Positions 43,441 to 54,822 of a stretch of DNA of 64,000 nt are shown here, piece by piece (the first letter of the stretch is position 1; every line of letters begins with the position of its first letter). Made by a program: the position numbers and the translations under genes. Source of the stretch: Pycnopodia helianthoides (taxonomy: Eukaryota > Echinodermata > Asteroidea > Forcipulatida > Asteriidae); assembly GCA_032158295.1 (NCBI GenBank), contig CM063255.1:14040094-14104093 (forward strand), read 5' to 3'. Below the pieces are notes generated by a model. It was not told the DNA's origin, searched no databases, and worked only from the letters and a program-made list of their open reading frames with translations.

Positions 43441-45677
43441 TAGTTCGCCTAAAACCGATGACACGTTCCTGAAGAAATTCTCAATATTATTTCTTAAACC
43501 GGATGAGTGGTCAAAAATCAAGCCCAGACGTGTTAAAAACAGGTTGTGCAACGATTGGACCGATTTAATTTACAGCAAGTTCAAGAAGTTCAACAAAACA
43601 TGTGTCCTCGTGTTTAAGTATAATAGATCGAAGGTACCGAACAGCAGAAAACAAAAGGGTCCCTACCTAACGGTAAATGCACTTTGCAAGTTTCAGGACT
43701 GTTGCAGGTACACTTTTACTTAAAAAAAGTTCCCAATCATACACAGGAAACGATCAGAATAAAAGTAAAAAGAAAGGGTACAGTCAACCACCTCATGCGA
43801 ACCGAAGGGAAAAAACGCCACATGAAAGGTGACAAAAGAAAAGAGATTGCAAGTGAGATTGAAAGAACAGGAGTCACAAACTGGTACTCCACTGTAGCTG
43901 ACATGTCTGCAGAGGAAGTAAGAGCAGGGAACCTTTCGGCTTGTTTGTCTCTTGAAGTTTTAAGAAAAATTATATCGGAAAAAGGGCAAAGGCACACCTA
44001 CATGGAGATGCACTTCAGGAGGTAAAAATTTTGCAGGATCTCTTCAAAGACGTCTGTCCCGAGTCAAAATACACTGGCAGTGGATTTATCCAGTACTTTT
44101 CGTGCGATCCGTTTAAGGTCCATTTGATGCTCGACGACCAGATAAAAATGTACCTGAACATCAAAGGAAGTCGTGTTCTGCACTTAGACGCGACTGGCTC
44201 CATCGTAAAGAAGATACCGGGTCAAGCAAAAAGCGTGTTTTACTACGCCTTGTTGATAACAAATCCCATTGAAGGAAGGGCTGGAATCCCGGTATGCGAA
44301 ATGTTGTCCTCAGATCAGCATGCTTCAGAAATAAAACATTTCTTGAATAGATTTGTTAATGCCATCACGACAAGTAGAAGTCTTTCTTCAGTTATCCCAA
44401 GAAGGGTTGAGACTGACTTTTCCTGGGCACTTCTGCAGTCGGTTTTGTTTGCATTTAACGCAGAAGAATGCAAAGGTTACCTTCAGAGAACCCACGACCT
44501 TGTCCATAGACGTTTTGATGGGCAGCATATCAAAGGGTTCACATACCCTCACATATGTGCGGCGCATCTCATCAAAGATGTTTTCAACAGAGTCAAAGAG
44601 TTCACAAGTGACAAAGGTAGAAGACAACTAATTCTTTACAGCTTTGCATTACTCCAAACGGAGCATTCCTTTTAGAGTGCAAAGCATATCTTTTTCCACA
44701 TGGGCAGAGTGTTCAACTTGCCAAATTAATATGAGCGCCGCAGTTAAGTCATCAACTGCCAGTACAAAACAGCTTATTAAGAGGTGTAACGTGCAAATCA
44801 AAGACGAAGCTAGTACATTCCCCCATGACGAGCAGCACTATGGTGAAACACATAGTTTTGAGAAGGCAAGCACGATCAGAGAGAATTCCCAATGGCGCCG
44901 TGACTTTATGCAGGTTGTTCCAGAAGAAACTGACGATGAAGATTCGGATGATTTGGATGAGCTAGAATCGATATTAACAAATGAATATTACACACCAGAA
45001 GTGATCACAATGCTTCTTGACAATTTCCTACACATATACATGTACCCGTTGTGGAGTGCACTTCTTCTTGGAAATTTCTGTCCAGGAGGTCGAGTCAGAC
45101 TAACGGCAGGTCAATTCATCCGAAAAGCCTATATATAAATATTTCTGGCAGGGTAACCGAGACGAAGCTGCGACAAACGAAGAGGAAACGTGCAGAGGAA
45201 GAGTACAATCCGGAGGAGGTTTGGAAGAAAAAAAAGACATCCGAGGGAAAATATTTCCAGACCCCTAGTCAACTCCTGAAACCAAAATCTGCAAACAAAC
45301 CTCACACGAAACGAACCCCCAAAACTCAGAAAGTAAAATCTAGGCGTAGATCTAGGCCTAATAGACAGCAAAGAGCAATAAATGGACAACATTTCCAGGA
45401 CGACCCTCAAATCTCCAAACCAATGTCGGCAAATAAGTCACAAACAAAACGAACCCCCAAAACCAAGAAAGTCAAACCTGAGCGTACATCTAATGAGCAG
45501 CAGAGAGCAACAAAGTTAAATAAATTCAAGAACGAAAGAAAAATACCGCAAAATAAGTCAGAAAAAACATCGACAAAAGAACGAACAGTTTCTCCTCAGA
45601 AAGTAATACCTAGGCCTGGATACAATTCCCAGATAGAAAATCCTAATGTTCCATCCAGGGAAGGGCATGAACTTTAA
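43441..45677 (+). pseudogene. putative DDE-type transposase with DATGS and TDFSWALL motifs
   Basis: Frames in order: FLKPDEWSKIKPRRVKN, KGPYLTVNALCKFQDCCRYT, MKGDKRKEIASEIERTGVTN, DLFKDVCPESKYTGSGFIQY, SRVLHLDATGSIVKKIPG, GIPVCEMLSSDQHASEIKHF, RRVETDFSWALLQSVLFAF, LYSFALLQTEHSF. An acidic EETDDEDSDDLDELE stretch follows, then PLWSALLLG. The conserved LDATGS and ETDFSWALL blocks look like the first two acidic positions of an RNase H-like transposase. The family is seen in cnidarian and echinoderm genomes but I know no name for it. Frameshifts near 43700, 44010 and 44660 break it. The last ORF (45051-45677) is Lys/Arg-rich with a ~50-aa duplicated unit (KPxSANKxxTKRTPKTxKVK), ending at 45677. 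Confidence 0.6.
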
Positions 45678-48600
45678 AAAAAGTAAAAAAAGTATAAGGG
45701 GAAGAAGGGGGGTATTAAAAAGTTGGGTAAAATTAGGGGGGGGAAGTATTTTTTAAATTTGGGGAGTTATCTTTATTGGGGGGGGAAATTTTAAATTATT
45801 TGGGGGTTGGTAATTTAAAATTTTTTTTAGGGGTTTAAATTTAAAAAATATTGGTGGGAATAAGAATATGGAAAATTTGGGTTTTGGGGAAAATTTTTAA
45901 ATTAGGGGAAAAAAGGGGGGGTTTTAAAATTAAGGAGGGTTTTTTATGGGGGGGGGTTTAAAAGTGTTTTTTTGGGGGGTTTTTTTTAAAAATGTTTTTA
46001 AATAAAAAAGGGTGGGAAAAAGAAAAAGGGGTTTTTTTAAAATTGGTTTTTGGAATTTTTTTTAAAATGGAAAAAAATAGGTTTTTTTAATAAAAGGGGG
46101 GGGGTTTGTTTATGAATGTGAAAAATGTTAAAAAAGGGGTTATTTAATTTTTGGGGTAAGTTAAAAATATTGGGGGGGGTGATAAAAAATAAGGTAAAAT
46201 TATTTGTTATTTGGGGGAAAAAATTTTAAAATTTTGGAAAAAGATATTTTTTTTTTTGGGGGGGGGGGTTGTTTGTTGTTTGGTTTTGTTTTTTTGGGTT
46301 GTTTGTTTTTTGTTGGGGGGGTTTTTGGGGGGGGGGTGTGTTTGGTTTTTTTTTTTTGGGGTTGGGGGGTTTTTTTTTGAAAATTTTTTTGGGTTGTTTG
46401 TTATTTTTTTTGGGGTGTTTTGGGGGGGGTGTAAAATTTATATTTTGTTGGTTATTTAAAAAAAATTTTTTTTTGGGTTGGGGTTTTTAAGGAAAGGGGG
46501 TTTTGGGTAAAATAGGGTTAAAAAAGTTGGGGTTATTTTTGGGTTTGTTTGGTTGTTTTTGATTGGGGTAAATTGGTTTTTTTTAAAGGGGATTTTTGGG
46601 GGGTTTGGGGGGAAGGGTTGGGGGTGGGGGGTTTGGGTTAGTATTTTTTTTATGGGGGGGGGTAGAAAAGGGGTTTTTAGTGAGTTTATGTATAATAGAT
46701 GATTTAATAAAATTGTTTTGGGTGGGGAAAATGGGTGTAAAAAAAAATTTTATTGGTGGTTTGGGAAAAGGTGATTTGGTTTTTTTTTAAAAAAGGTTTT
46801 GTAAGTTTTAAATTTTTTTGAGTTTGATGAGGAAAAAGGTTTTTTTTAATTTTTATGGGTGTGTAAGGAGGGTTTAAAAAAAAATTGGGGTTTGTGTGGG
46901 GAAAATAAAAAAGGGGATGGAGGATTTAGATGGTGTTGGGATTATGGTGTAGTTTTAAATTGGAAGGTATTTTGTTTTTTTTTAATTGTTTGGAGGTATA
47001 TTTTAAAAGATAGAAGTGTATTTTTTTTTATTTGTTTTTATGTTGGGGGTAATTAAATTTTGAATGGGGGTTTTTTGGTAAAGTTTTGGAAAATTTAAAT
47101 TTTTTGGGTTTATAAGGTTTGTGGTGGATTTGATTTTCGGGTGGGAGGTATAGTAAAATATATTTTTTTAAAAAATTTGTAATATTTTTTAAAGTTTGTT
47201 TATTAAAAAGGAATTTTTGTTTTTAATTTTGGGGGGGGGGGTTTTTTTTGGGGTTTGTTTGGGGTTTGGGGTTTTTTTTTTGTTTTGTGGTGGGGATGTA
47301 TTTTTAATTGTTGGGGGGGGAAATTTAATTTTTTTTAAAGTTTTTTGAAAAAGAATGAGGAATGGGGGGGGAAAATTTTTGTTTTTATAATTGAAATTGT
47401 TTTTTTTTGTTGGATTTTTTTGAAAATTGGTTAAATATGGGGGGAATTAAAATTTAAAGTTAGTAAATTTTTTAAAAAAAGTGTGGTTATTTAAAAAAAT
47501 AAAATAAAAAAAAATGTTAAAAATGTTTTTTTTTAAAAAAGAAAAAATTTTGTTTTGGGTTTTTTATTAATTTTTTGTTTTATTTGGTTGAAAAATTTTT
47601 TGGGATGAGGGTTGAAAGTAAGGGGAAATGGGTTTTTGTTTGTTTAGTTTGTTTTTAAAGTTAAAAAAGAGGGGGGTTTAAATTTGGGGTAAATGTTGTG
47701 TTTTAAAAAAATTTGTAATTAGTTAAATTTTTTTAGAGTTATGAGGGGGAAAGGGGAAAATTTTTGGGGGAAAAGTTTTTTTTATTTTTTTAATGTAATT
47801 TTTGTGGGGTTTTTTTTATTTTTTAAAATTTTGTTTGAAATTTAAAAATTTTTAGATTTGAAAATTTTTAAATTTATGTGTAAAAAAAATTTTGGAATGG
47901 TTGGGGGAAATTTTTTTATGTTTTGAAGGTTTGAAGGGGGGAATTAAGGGATGTGTGTGTGTTTTATGAGTGGGTGAAATAAAATTTGTGGGAAAATTGG
48001 GAAAATTTGAGATGGGGAGTTAAAAGATTTTGTTTAAAAGTGGTTTTTATTGTTGAAAAATTTGGGGTTAGGGGATTTGTTTTGGTGAATTAATAAAAAT
48101 AATAAAATTTTTGAAAAGGAAAGGGGAGTTTTTTTATTTAGTTTTGATGGTTAAAAATTTTTGATTTGTTAATGGGAAAATATGGAGTGTTTGGGGGAAA
48201 ATGGGTTTTTTGGGGGGGGGAAAAAATTTTTGTAAGGGTTTGATTAAAAAAGGTTTTATTTTTTTAAAAAAAAATTGTTTTTGGGGAAGGGGGTTTTGGG
48301 GGAAAAGTTAAAAGAAAAAAGGGGAAAATTTTGGGGGGGTTTTTTGGGGGGGGGGTTGTTATTGGGGAAAAAAAAGTTAGGTTAGTTTGTTTAAAAAGTG
48401 GTTGGTTTGGTTGGGGGGGGGTAAAAAGGGGGTTTTTTGGGTGTTTTTTTTTAAAAATTTTGGTTTTTGTTGGTTGGAATTTTTTTGAAAGGGTGTTTGG
48501 TTTTTGAATAGTTAAAGAGAAAAGGGGGTGGGGAAAATTTGGTTTGGTTTTGGGAAAAATTTTTGGTTTTTTTAATTTTTGGGGAAATTGGGTAGGGGAA

Positions 48601-48700
48601 TTTTTTGGGGAATTTTTTATTTTTTAGGTTTTGAAGGTGATGTTGTTGTTTGGATGATCTTTTGGGAAAATTTGATGTATTTTAAATTTAAAGGTGGTTT
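45678..48700. other. 3-kb tract almost devoid of C (probable artefact)
   Basis: From just after the transposase stop to about 48.7 kb the + strand is made of A, T and G only; I see just one or two isolated C bases (near 47138 and 48659). It is full of homopolymer runs of G and T. No real gene has this composition. ORFs here such as those rich in FFFLGGG are meaningless. It looks like low-quality reads with a lost C signal placed in the assembly. Confidence 0.85.
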
Positions 48701-49410
48701 TGCACAAAGTTTTTTTTTTCCTCATGAAAAAATATTTATTAAAACGAAAATCTTGCCCAAAACCAACTTAGGAAAAATTTTAACCAAACAAATTTACACA
48801 CTTTAATTACCCCCACCAAAAAAACAAACACATTCAGAGACAAGTGGACAAAAAAAACAACCAAATCACCATCCCCCCCCCCCCCCCCCCCCCCCAATCA
48901 ACCCCAATCCCGGGGGCCAAAAACTCACAAAACCCCCCAAAAAACTTAACCCCCCATTTCCCCTTTTTTATTAGAATTCAAAAGCCTTTCCCCCACTCTA
49001 CAAAACACCACATTTTTCCCCCAAACACAAACTTTATTCAAACCCCAGTTTTCTTCAAGTTTATCCAGATCGAAGTTCACCCCAAAAAAAATTTTTAAAT
49101 TCTTCACTATCCCGGTAAAAAATACCTTGGGCCCCAAAATTAATTTAAAAATAGGAAAAAAATTAAAAATAAATTAAAATTTAAATATTGAAATTAAAAT
49201 AAAAAAAAAATAATTGTTTTAAAATATTAAAATGTAAGGGGGGGGGGTTGATTGGGGGGGGGGTTTTTTTTGTTTTTGGGGGTGGGGTTTTGTGATGTTG
49301 GGTTTTGGTGTTTTTGTTTGTTTGTGGGGGAAATTTAAGGTATAATTTGATATGGAGTATTGGGGGGTTGAGGATTGGGGTAAAAATGGAAGTTTGAGTA
49401 AAAATGATGC
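48701..49410. other. G-poor then C-free low-quality continuation
   Basis: About 48740-49138 is C/A/T-rich with very few G (the mirror of the preceding tract, as if the same artefact were read from the other strand). 49139-49225 is nearly pure A/T, and 49230-49410 is C-free again. Normal composition resumes at about 49411 (gcttcacggtacattg). Confidence 0.8.
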
Positions 49411-49701
49411 TTCACGGTACATTGTGATGCAGTTCAACTTAATTTAGAAGACGAGGTGAGAAATAAAGGGATCTTTTTTAGTGCAACTCAATGATGAACC
49501 TTTTAAAAAAGTTCCAAGACTAAGAACAATTTGTTTTGTTTAAATTTTGCATGTTTAAATTTTGCACTTATATAAGTAACATGGATTGGCAAAATCAGTG
49601 TTGTGACTCTAAGTCTAAGCAGTTAAAATATTTAAAAAAAATGCAATTATCAAAAACATTTTTTTTTTAATGTGGCTGTTATTTTTTGATTGTTTTAATA
49701 G

Positions 49702-52700
49702 TTTAGGCAGGATGAGCATCTTTGCAGTTCTGACTCGTTATCCACTTTGGACATCGGTGATATATTCAGTGAAACAAGTGATGAGTTAACACTACCAAAC
49801 AAAAGCAAACACATGCGACATGCATCACCATGTTCATCACTGGCCTCTTCACAGCCACCTTCAAAGAAATTAAGATTACCGTCACTTGTAAGTGCTTAAT
49901 GAAAAACAAATGTAAATGTTGATCTGGTTATTCCACTTAATTAACAGTGAAATAGAGTGAGTCCTCGGCTTGGTCTAGCGATAATTGAGATTATTGCCTT
50001 GGAGCCCCTGTAAAACTTTTCCAGTAGAAAATTACATTGTCTGCCCTTTCTTAAAAGAAAAAAAAACTTGCCCTGAATGAGGTATCAAGCCCAAGAAAAT
50101 AATAATTTTTTCTTTTCAGTTTGGCATTCCAACTGACTAAACCTTAGCCCGGTATACTTCCTGCAAATGTAAACACAAAGCAAATCCTGTAAACAGGATT
50201 GCCTTCCAATTAGCAGTTTAATAGGATAAACTTTTTTCCGCCACAAATGGTCTGACTTTCATTTGTACTACACACATATTTTATATAAACTGCCTCGTTC
50301 AAGGACATACTACAGGTGTTACAATGGGCTAAACTGGGATTAAAACTTTCATGCTGTTCTGACGAGAAAATACATTTTATTTTATACATTCTATTGTATA
50401 GGCCAAGTGCATACGAGAAGGAAATCTTGGCAAAAAGCATTGTTGACAATTTCACCTACCTCAAAGATTCAGAGGGGAAAGGATATGTAAGTTCTGCATT
50501 CTGTATTTATTGTAAATCATTATGTGAGTTAGTCTGTCTGCTTGTTTTTCTGTTTGTCAGTCTGTGTGCCTGTTTGTTTATTTTGCAATGTTATATAATT
50601 ATCTTGTTAGTTTTTATTTCCGAAAACACAATGTAGGACGCATGGTTCATGAAAGGAGCAGTTAATCGACCAGCAACTGGTTATTTAGAAGAAAGGCTAC
50701 GGTATGTGCGGAAAGCGATGCTGAAACAGAACAAAACTTGCTTGACAGATAAATCAGAGTCCAATGAGGGTATGTTTTATACAATCAGGCCCGTAACCAG
50801 GGGGGACGCCCCCCCCCCCACAAAAAAAAAAAAAAGAAAAGGAAAGTCCGCTCTCCTCCTCCCCCCCCCCCAAAAAAAATCTGCCCCCCCCCCCAAAACA
50901 AAAAAATAATCCGGCCCCCCCCCCCCATGGAAAAGAGAAAAGTCCGCATCGTAACTATGCATCTTGGCCTAGACATGGTCTCAGGCCCGTAACCGGGGGG
51001 GGGGGGGGGGGGGGGGGGTCCACCCCCAACCTCCTGGTTGAGGGCCTGTATACAATCAAGTCTATTACTAAATTATTACTATGTTGTAGATTTGATGCAG
51101 GATAATTTAAGTATGTAAAGTTTTCATGATTGGTACTGCATTCTGTCTATTTTGTGATGTAGAATATGTTGTTTTTTGTTCATTATTTCCCCAATATTAG
51201 TTGGAAATTGATGTAAATGTAACAAACATGTAGTCTCAAGGATTTGTTATTTACGTTTTGTTTTACATTAAATATTGTCATAATCTCTTTCACCCCACCT
51301 CCCCGTTATGTCCAATGTAGAGTCATCTTCTGAGGAAACACAATCTCTCAACAGTGTTGATGAGGAGCAGCTTGCACAAATGGTATCTTGGCTTAAAGAA
51401 AATGATGAGCCTCGAGTCAAAGTAGCAGAGTTCATGGCAAAAACTGCAGAGAACCGCAAAAGTTTCATCCATGACTCCAAAGCATCGCTGAGTGACATAA
51501 TAGAGGAGTTCCCTAGATTTCTGGAAAAGGGAATGGTAAGAATATCTTTTCAGTCTGTTGAAACAGAAAGAAAAACAATCTTTGAATCGTTTTTTTGTGC
51601 AAAAACATGTCTTTGAAACAGTGATGGCGGTAGTATTAGTGCAATGTTTCATTTAAATATTTATATATGAAGAGTGTGAAACTTCCAAGTCTTTTAATAT
51701 GTGGAGAAATATATTCATTTAAAAATCAGCTAATTGAGTTCAAGCATTAAAATTCAAAGTCTCACTGCAATCGTCTTCAGGTAGTGAATTTATGTGTTTT
51801 CTTTTTATTGAAAACCTTTTTACACTAACTAATTAATTGTTTAATGATTTTCGTTTTTTATCTTAAGCTGGAGCAAGATTTCAAGCTAGTGTACTATCCC
51901 CATAAAGCAGATAGTCTGATTCTAAACTGGGAGGGACTGAGTGATTGCATTATCACTTATGCCAGTGTAATGAACTCTTTGTGGAAACAACACATCGGTT
52001 TGCAGGATGTGGACTTGAAGACTCTTTCAAGTGGTAATAACTTGCATTTAGTTACTGTTATTAAATTTTAAACATTTTACTAAAATTAAAAACCAATCCT
52101 TTCATTTTACGCAGTGCTTGATGACTAAAGTCCACTCTTGGACTCGAGGCCTGTCTTGAGTCCATTTTTTGGGGACTCAGACCCGGACTCCTCCTTGGAG
52201 CACTGTGACTCAGTCTTGGACTCCGATAAGAGGGACTAGACTACAGCGCTATTTTATGTTGATACTTTCCAAGATACATTGATAAAGTACATTGTTGACT
52301 CAGCTGGAATTGTAACTAACCAGCTTGTCTCAATATTTTTGACATTACAGAGGAGAAAAAGAACTTGGCTTTTCTGGTTCTACCAGTGCTGCTTGGAGGG
52401 AGGGCTCGAGGAAAGGCTGGTGGAAGATGTGCTGTGGCTCTGGCAGTGACATCCTTCATTGACATACAACCGGTAAAGCATTGTTTACACTAATTGTTCA
52501 TTTTTTTTTTAAATATAGTCTGTTGTGTGTGGAAGGACTGGAAAATGTTGAAACATATACGTGATGCCATCACTATTAGTATTAGTCAGGACAGGTCTTT
52601 TCAGAACTGGGAAGTCTCCCAAATTCTGAAAAATTTACTCTGCGGCAGTAGAATAAATAGCGAGACAAGTTCTCAAAAAAATATAGTCTACACAGCAAGT

Positions 52701-53861
52701 AGATATTCACATGGTGTTACCGCAAACCTATATATACACTGATACCTCACCATGCAATGCCTTAATTCCCACATACTATTATTCTCATTACCCTTTACCT
52801 CAGAGTGCAACTTTGGCAATGGCTGTCATTCTGCTGTTCCAAAGTTGCCTATACTCCTGTAATTTAACTCACCCAGTTTCAGGAGTGGACAATGACTTAA
52901 GTGTAAACATTGTAAGGAGCTGATGAAACAAAATATTATTATTGGAGTTAATCTTACTCATTTGAGACCTTCAGATTACACAAATCAGTTTTCATTTGGG
53001 GTGTTGTGGCCGAGCGGTCTAGTTCACCGGTTCCAAGCTACATGTATGGTGTTGTCAGCAGAGTGTGGGTTTGAATCCCGATCATGACACTTGTGCCATT
53101 GAGCAAGGCACATAATTGCATCTTACAAAGTTGGGAAGGTAGTGCATTCTGCTCTACCAGCCAGACACCAGTGGATGATACCCATGCCTACATCCTTACG
53201 GACTGTGAAGGGGGTAACCCTATTTCAGCCCCAGGAGTAGGTGGCAGTTGATTTTGAGACACAGTCCAAATCAGTTAAGTGTAGCCCTCACCATCTGGCT
53301 TGTGATGTGAGTCAATATCTCATAAAAAAGGCTAAATAGCTCAGTTGGTAGAGCGCCAGCATATTAATCCAGAGGTCGTTGGTTCAAATACCACTCTAGT
53401 CAATTTTCTTTGTTCAACCCCAAATTACAAATCAGTTTTATGTAACATTACAAAATTTGTGTGAAACTAAAATATTCTGTGTCTATGCTTTTTTATTCTT
53501 CAAGGCGACCACCCATATCCAACAGTACCTTGAAAGAAATGACGAAAAGGAGAGACCACAGCCATTCATACTGGCACTGTGCAATGACAACAAGCTGAAT
53601 CCAACCCAGACTTTTGTAGTGGTTGAGCGTCACGCAATAGAGATAGAATCAGGCTCTCTTATTGAAGCGGTAGATGTGGCATTCAAGGCCCATTACATTT
53701 TGAGCCTTCACTACCAGGTAGCTGTGAAGGCAGTGTGGGAATTCCTGCAGTCTGTTATCTACAACTTGCCTGGAGTCACTCGCCCTGCAGTTCGGGACAT
53801 GAGGGCTTACTTGGTGACGCACAAAAAAAAATCTTCCGTCAAAGTAGTCCTACCCAGGTGA
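49702..53861 (+). CDS. multi-exon SAMD3-like gene, 5' end not recovered
   Basis: Exons with GT-AG borders: 49702-49887, 50402-50486, 50637-50769, 51321-51535, 51868-52033, 52351-52472 and 53505-53861 (TGA). Phases agree at every junction from exon 50402 on. Exon 1 ends in phase 0 but the next needs two carried bases, so a small exon between 49888 and 50401 is probably missing. Peptides in order: FSETSDELTLPNKSKH; PSAYEKEILAKSIVDNFTYL, KDSEGKGY-DAWFMKGAVNRP; LAQMVSWLKENDEPRV; QDFKLVYYPHKADSLILNW; LAFLVLPVLLGGRARGK; RPQPFILALCNDNKLNPTQT; FKAHYILSLHYQVAVKAVWE. The pattern resembles the region after the SAM domain in SAMD3-like proteins of fish and invertebrates. A SAM domain, if present, would lie upstream in the C-less tract. 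Role unknown. No stop or frameshift, so likely a functional gene. Confidence 0.72.
49960..50145. repeat. possible SINE-like insertion in intron
   Basis: Contains cttggtctagcgataattga and, inverted, ggtttagtcagttggaatgc, both with tRNA A-box-like character. Weak; it sits in the intron where an exon seems to be missing. Confidence 0.25.
50786..51048. mobile_element. hAT-type MITE with 8-bp target-site duplication
   Basis: Ends CAGGCCCGTAACC at the left and GGGCCTG at the right (inverted CAGGCCCtcAACC). It is flanked by the exact 8-bp repeat tatacaat at 50778-50785 and 51049-51056. A second caggcccgtaacc lies inside at about 50982, with long C and G runs. It lies in the intron immediately after the exon ending at 50769. 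Confidence 0.85.
52995..53095 (+). repeat. tRNA-derived SINE head
   Basis: gttgtggccgagcggtctag followed ~50 bp later by gggtttgaatcccgatc gives a tRNA-Leu/Ser-like A box and B box, then a non-tRNA tail (gagcaaggcacataattgc). In the last intron of the SAMD3-like gene. Confidence 0.6.
53330..53403 (+). repeat. tRNA-like SINE head or tRNA pseudogene
   Basis: ggctaaatagctcagttggt agagc and gtcgttggttcaaataccac supply A-box, D-arm and B-box-like parts at tRNA spacing (74 bp). The anticodon stem (ccagc/tccag) and acceptor stem do not pair, so it is not a functional tRNA. Confidence 0.55.
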
Positions 53862-53879
53862 TGAACAAACAAACTAACA

Positions 53880-54123
53880 ATTTCATGGCTCTGCTAACAG
53901 CTGAATTCTGCGCTTACAATCGCCATTCTCTTACAGAGCAAGCGCCAAGTTTCTGCGCTAGCTGTTTTATCAAGGCATGCCCAGTAACGTAAAGTATGCA
54001 TGCGCTCAAGCAAAAGTTCCTTGCTAAAACCTGCGAAATGCTCTTGATGAAAGTGCAGAATTCCCTGTTTCTGTAAGCACCAATCATTTGCTTACTGAAA
54101 GCAGAGCCATGAAATTGGGCCCT
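53880..54123. mobile_element. MITE with gggcccaatttcatggctctgc ends
   Basis: The left end atttcatggctctgctaaca is inverted at the right end (gaaagcagagccatgaaattgggccc). Internal gctgaattctgcgcttac and gtaagca words also mirror. It starts 19 bp after the stop codon of the SAMD3-like gene, so it would form part of the 3' UTR. Confidence 0.75.
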
Positions 54124-54822
54124 GTTCTTAAGTTGTCAAGAATCTACCTCTTTTCTGTATTCAAGAAGTGAAATCATTTGAACACTTTGGTAGCAATTAG
54201 TTATGTTTTCGACAGTATTATGTACTTGTTTGGTTAATTTGTCATGTCCAAAAAGTTTTTTGTTGTTGGTGTGTTTATTTGTTTATTAATTTAATTATCT
54301 ATCTGTCTATCTATTTGTTTATTTATTTACTTGTTTGTTTATTTATTCATCTGTTTATTTATTAAATGTTCATATATATTTTAGGGTAGTAAATCTGTCA
54401 TGGATGATAACAAAATGTCATGATTTTTGGCTATTGCAACATGTCAAGGAATACTCTGTTTTTGTAATTTTATAACAGTAGGATGTGATCTTCATTGCGA
54501 GTTAAAGGTAAAAGGGAAATCACAAAACCACAAAATGTTTTCAAACCTGGCTTATTTTAGAACCCTGTATAGAATTCAATACAGGTCAATGTTGTTTTCC
54601 TTTGAAGATTAAACACTGTTATTGTTTAGCCTTGTATTGGCAAATTTTGAAGATGTTCAACACAGCTAATAAAAAGATTAAAATACATATTATTGACTGT
54701 ATTTGTAAATGATTGTACCCAATATAGATACATGTTGGAAGTAAGTACTCAACTCAAGTACAATTTGATGATGACCAACTTTTAAAATACTTGTTATCCT
54801 TTATTTGGTACAGATTGGCAAC
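54124..54822. other. non-coding, possible 3' UTR
   Basis: AT-rich, with a tatctgtctatctatttgtt simple repeat near 54300. No gene recognised. Confidence 0.4.

Noticed and set aside
42813..43551. Long minus-strand His/Ser/Arg-rich ORFs
   Set aside because: They are shadows of the acidic repeat units on the + strand, which read into a recognised transposase.
46211..47056. ORFs rich in F, L, G, V and W in the C-free tract
   Set aside because: They arise from a strand without C, so stop codons and composition are meaningless; probable sequencing artefact.
48844..49437. Pro/His/Lys-rich ORFs on both strands
   Set aside because: They lie in the G-poor mirror tract and consist of homopolymer translation.
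53330..53403. Functional tRNA gene
   Set aside because: A and B boxes exist, but acceptor and anticodon stems do not pair and no sensible anticodon can be read.
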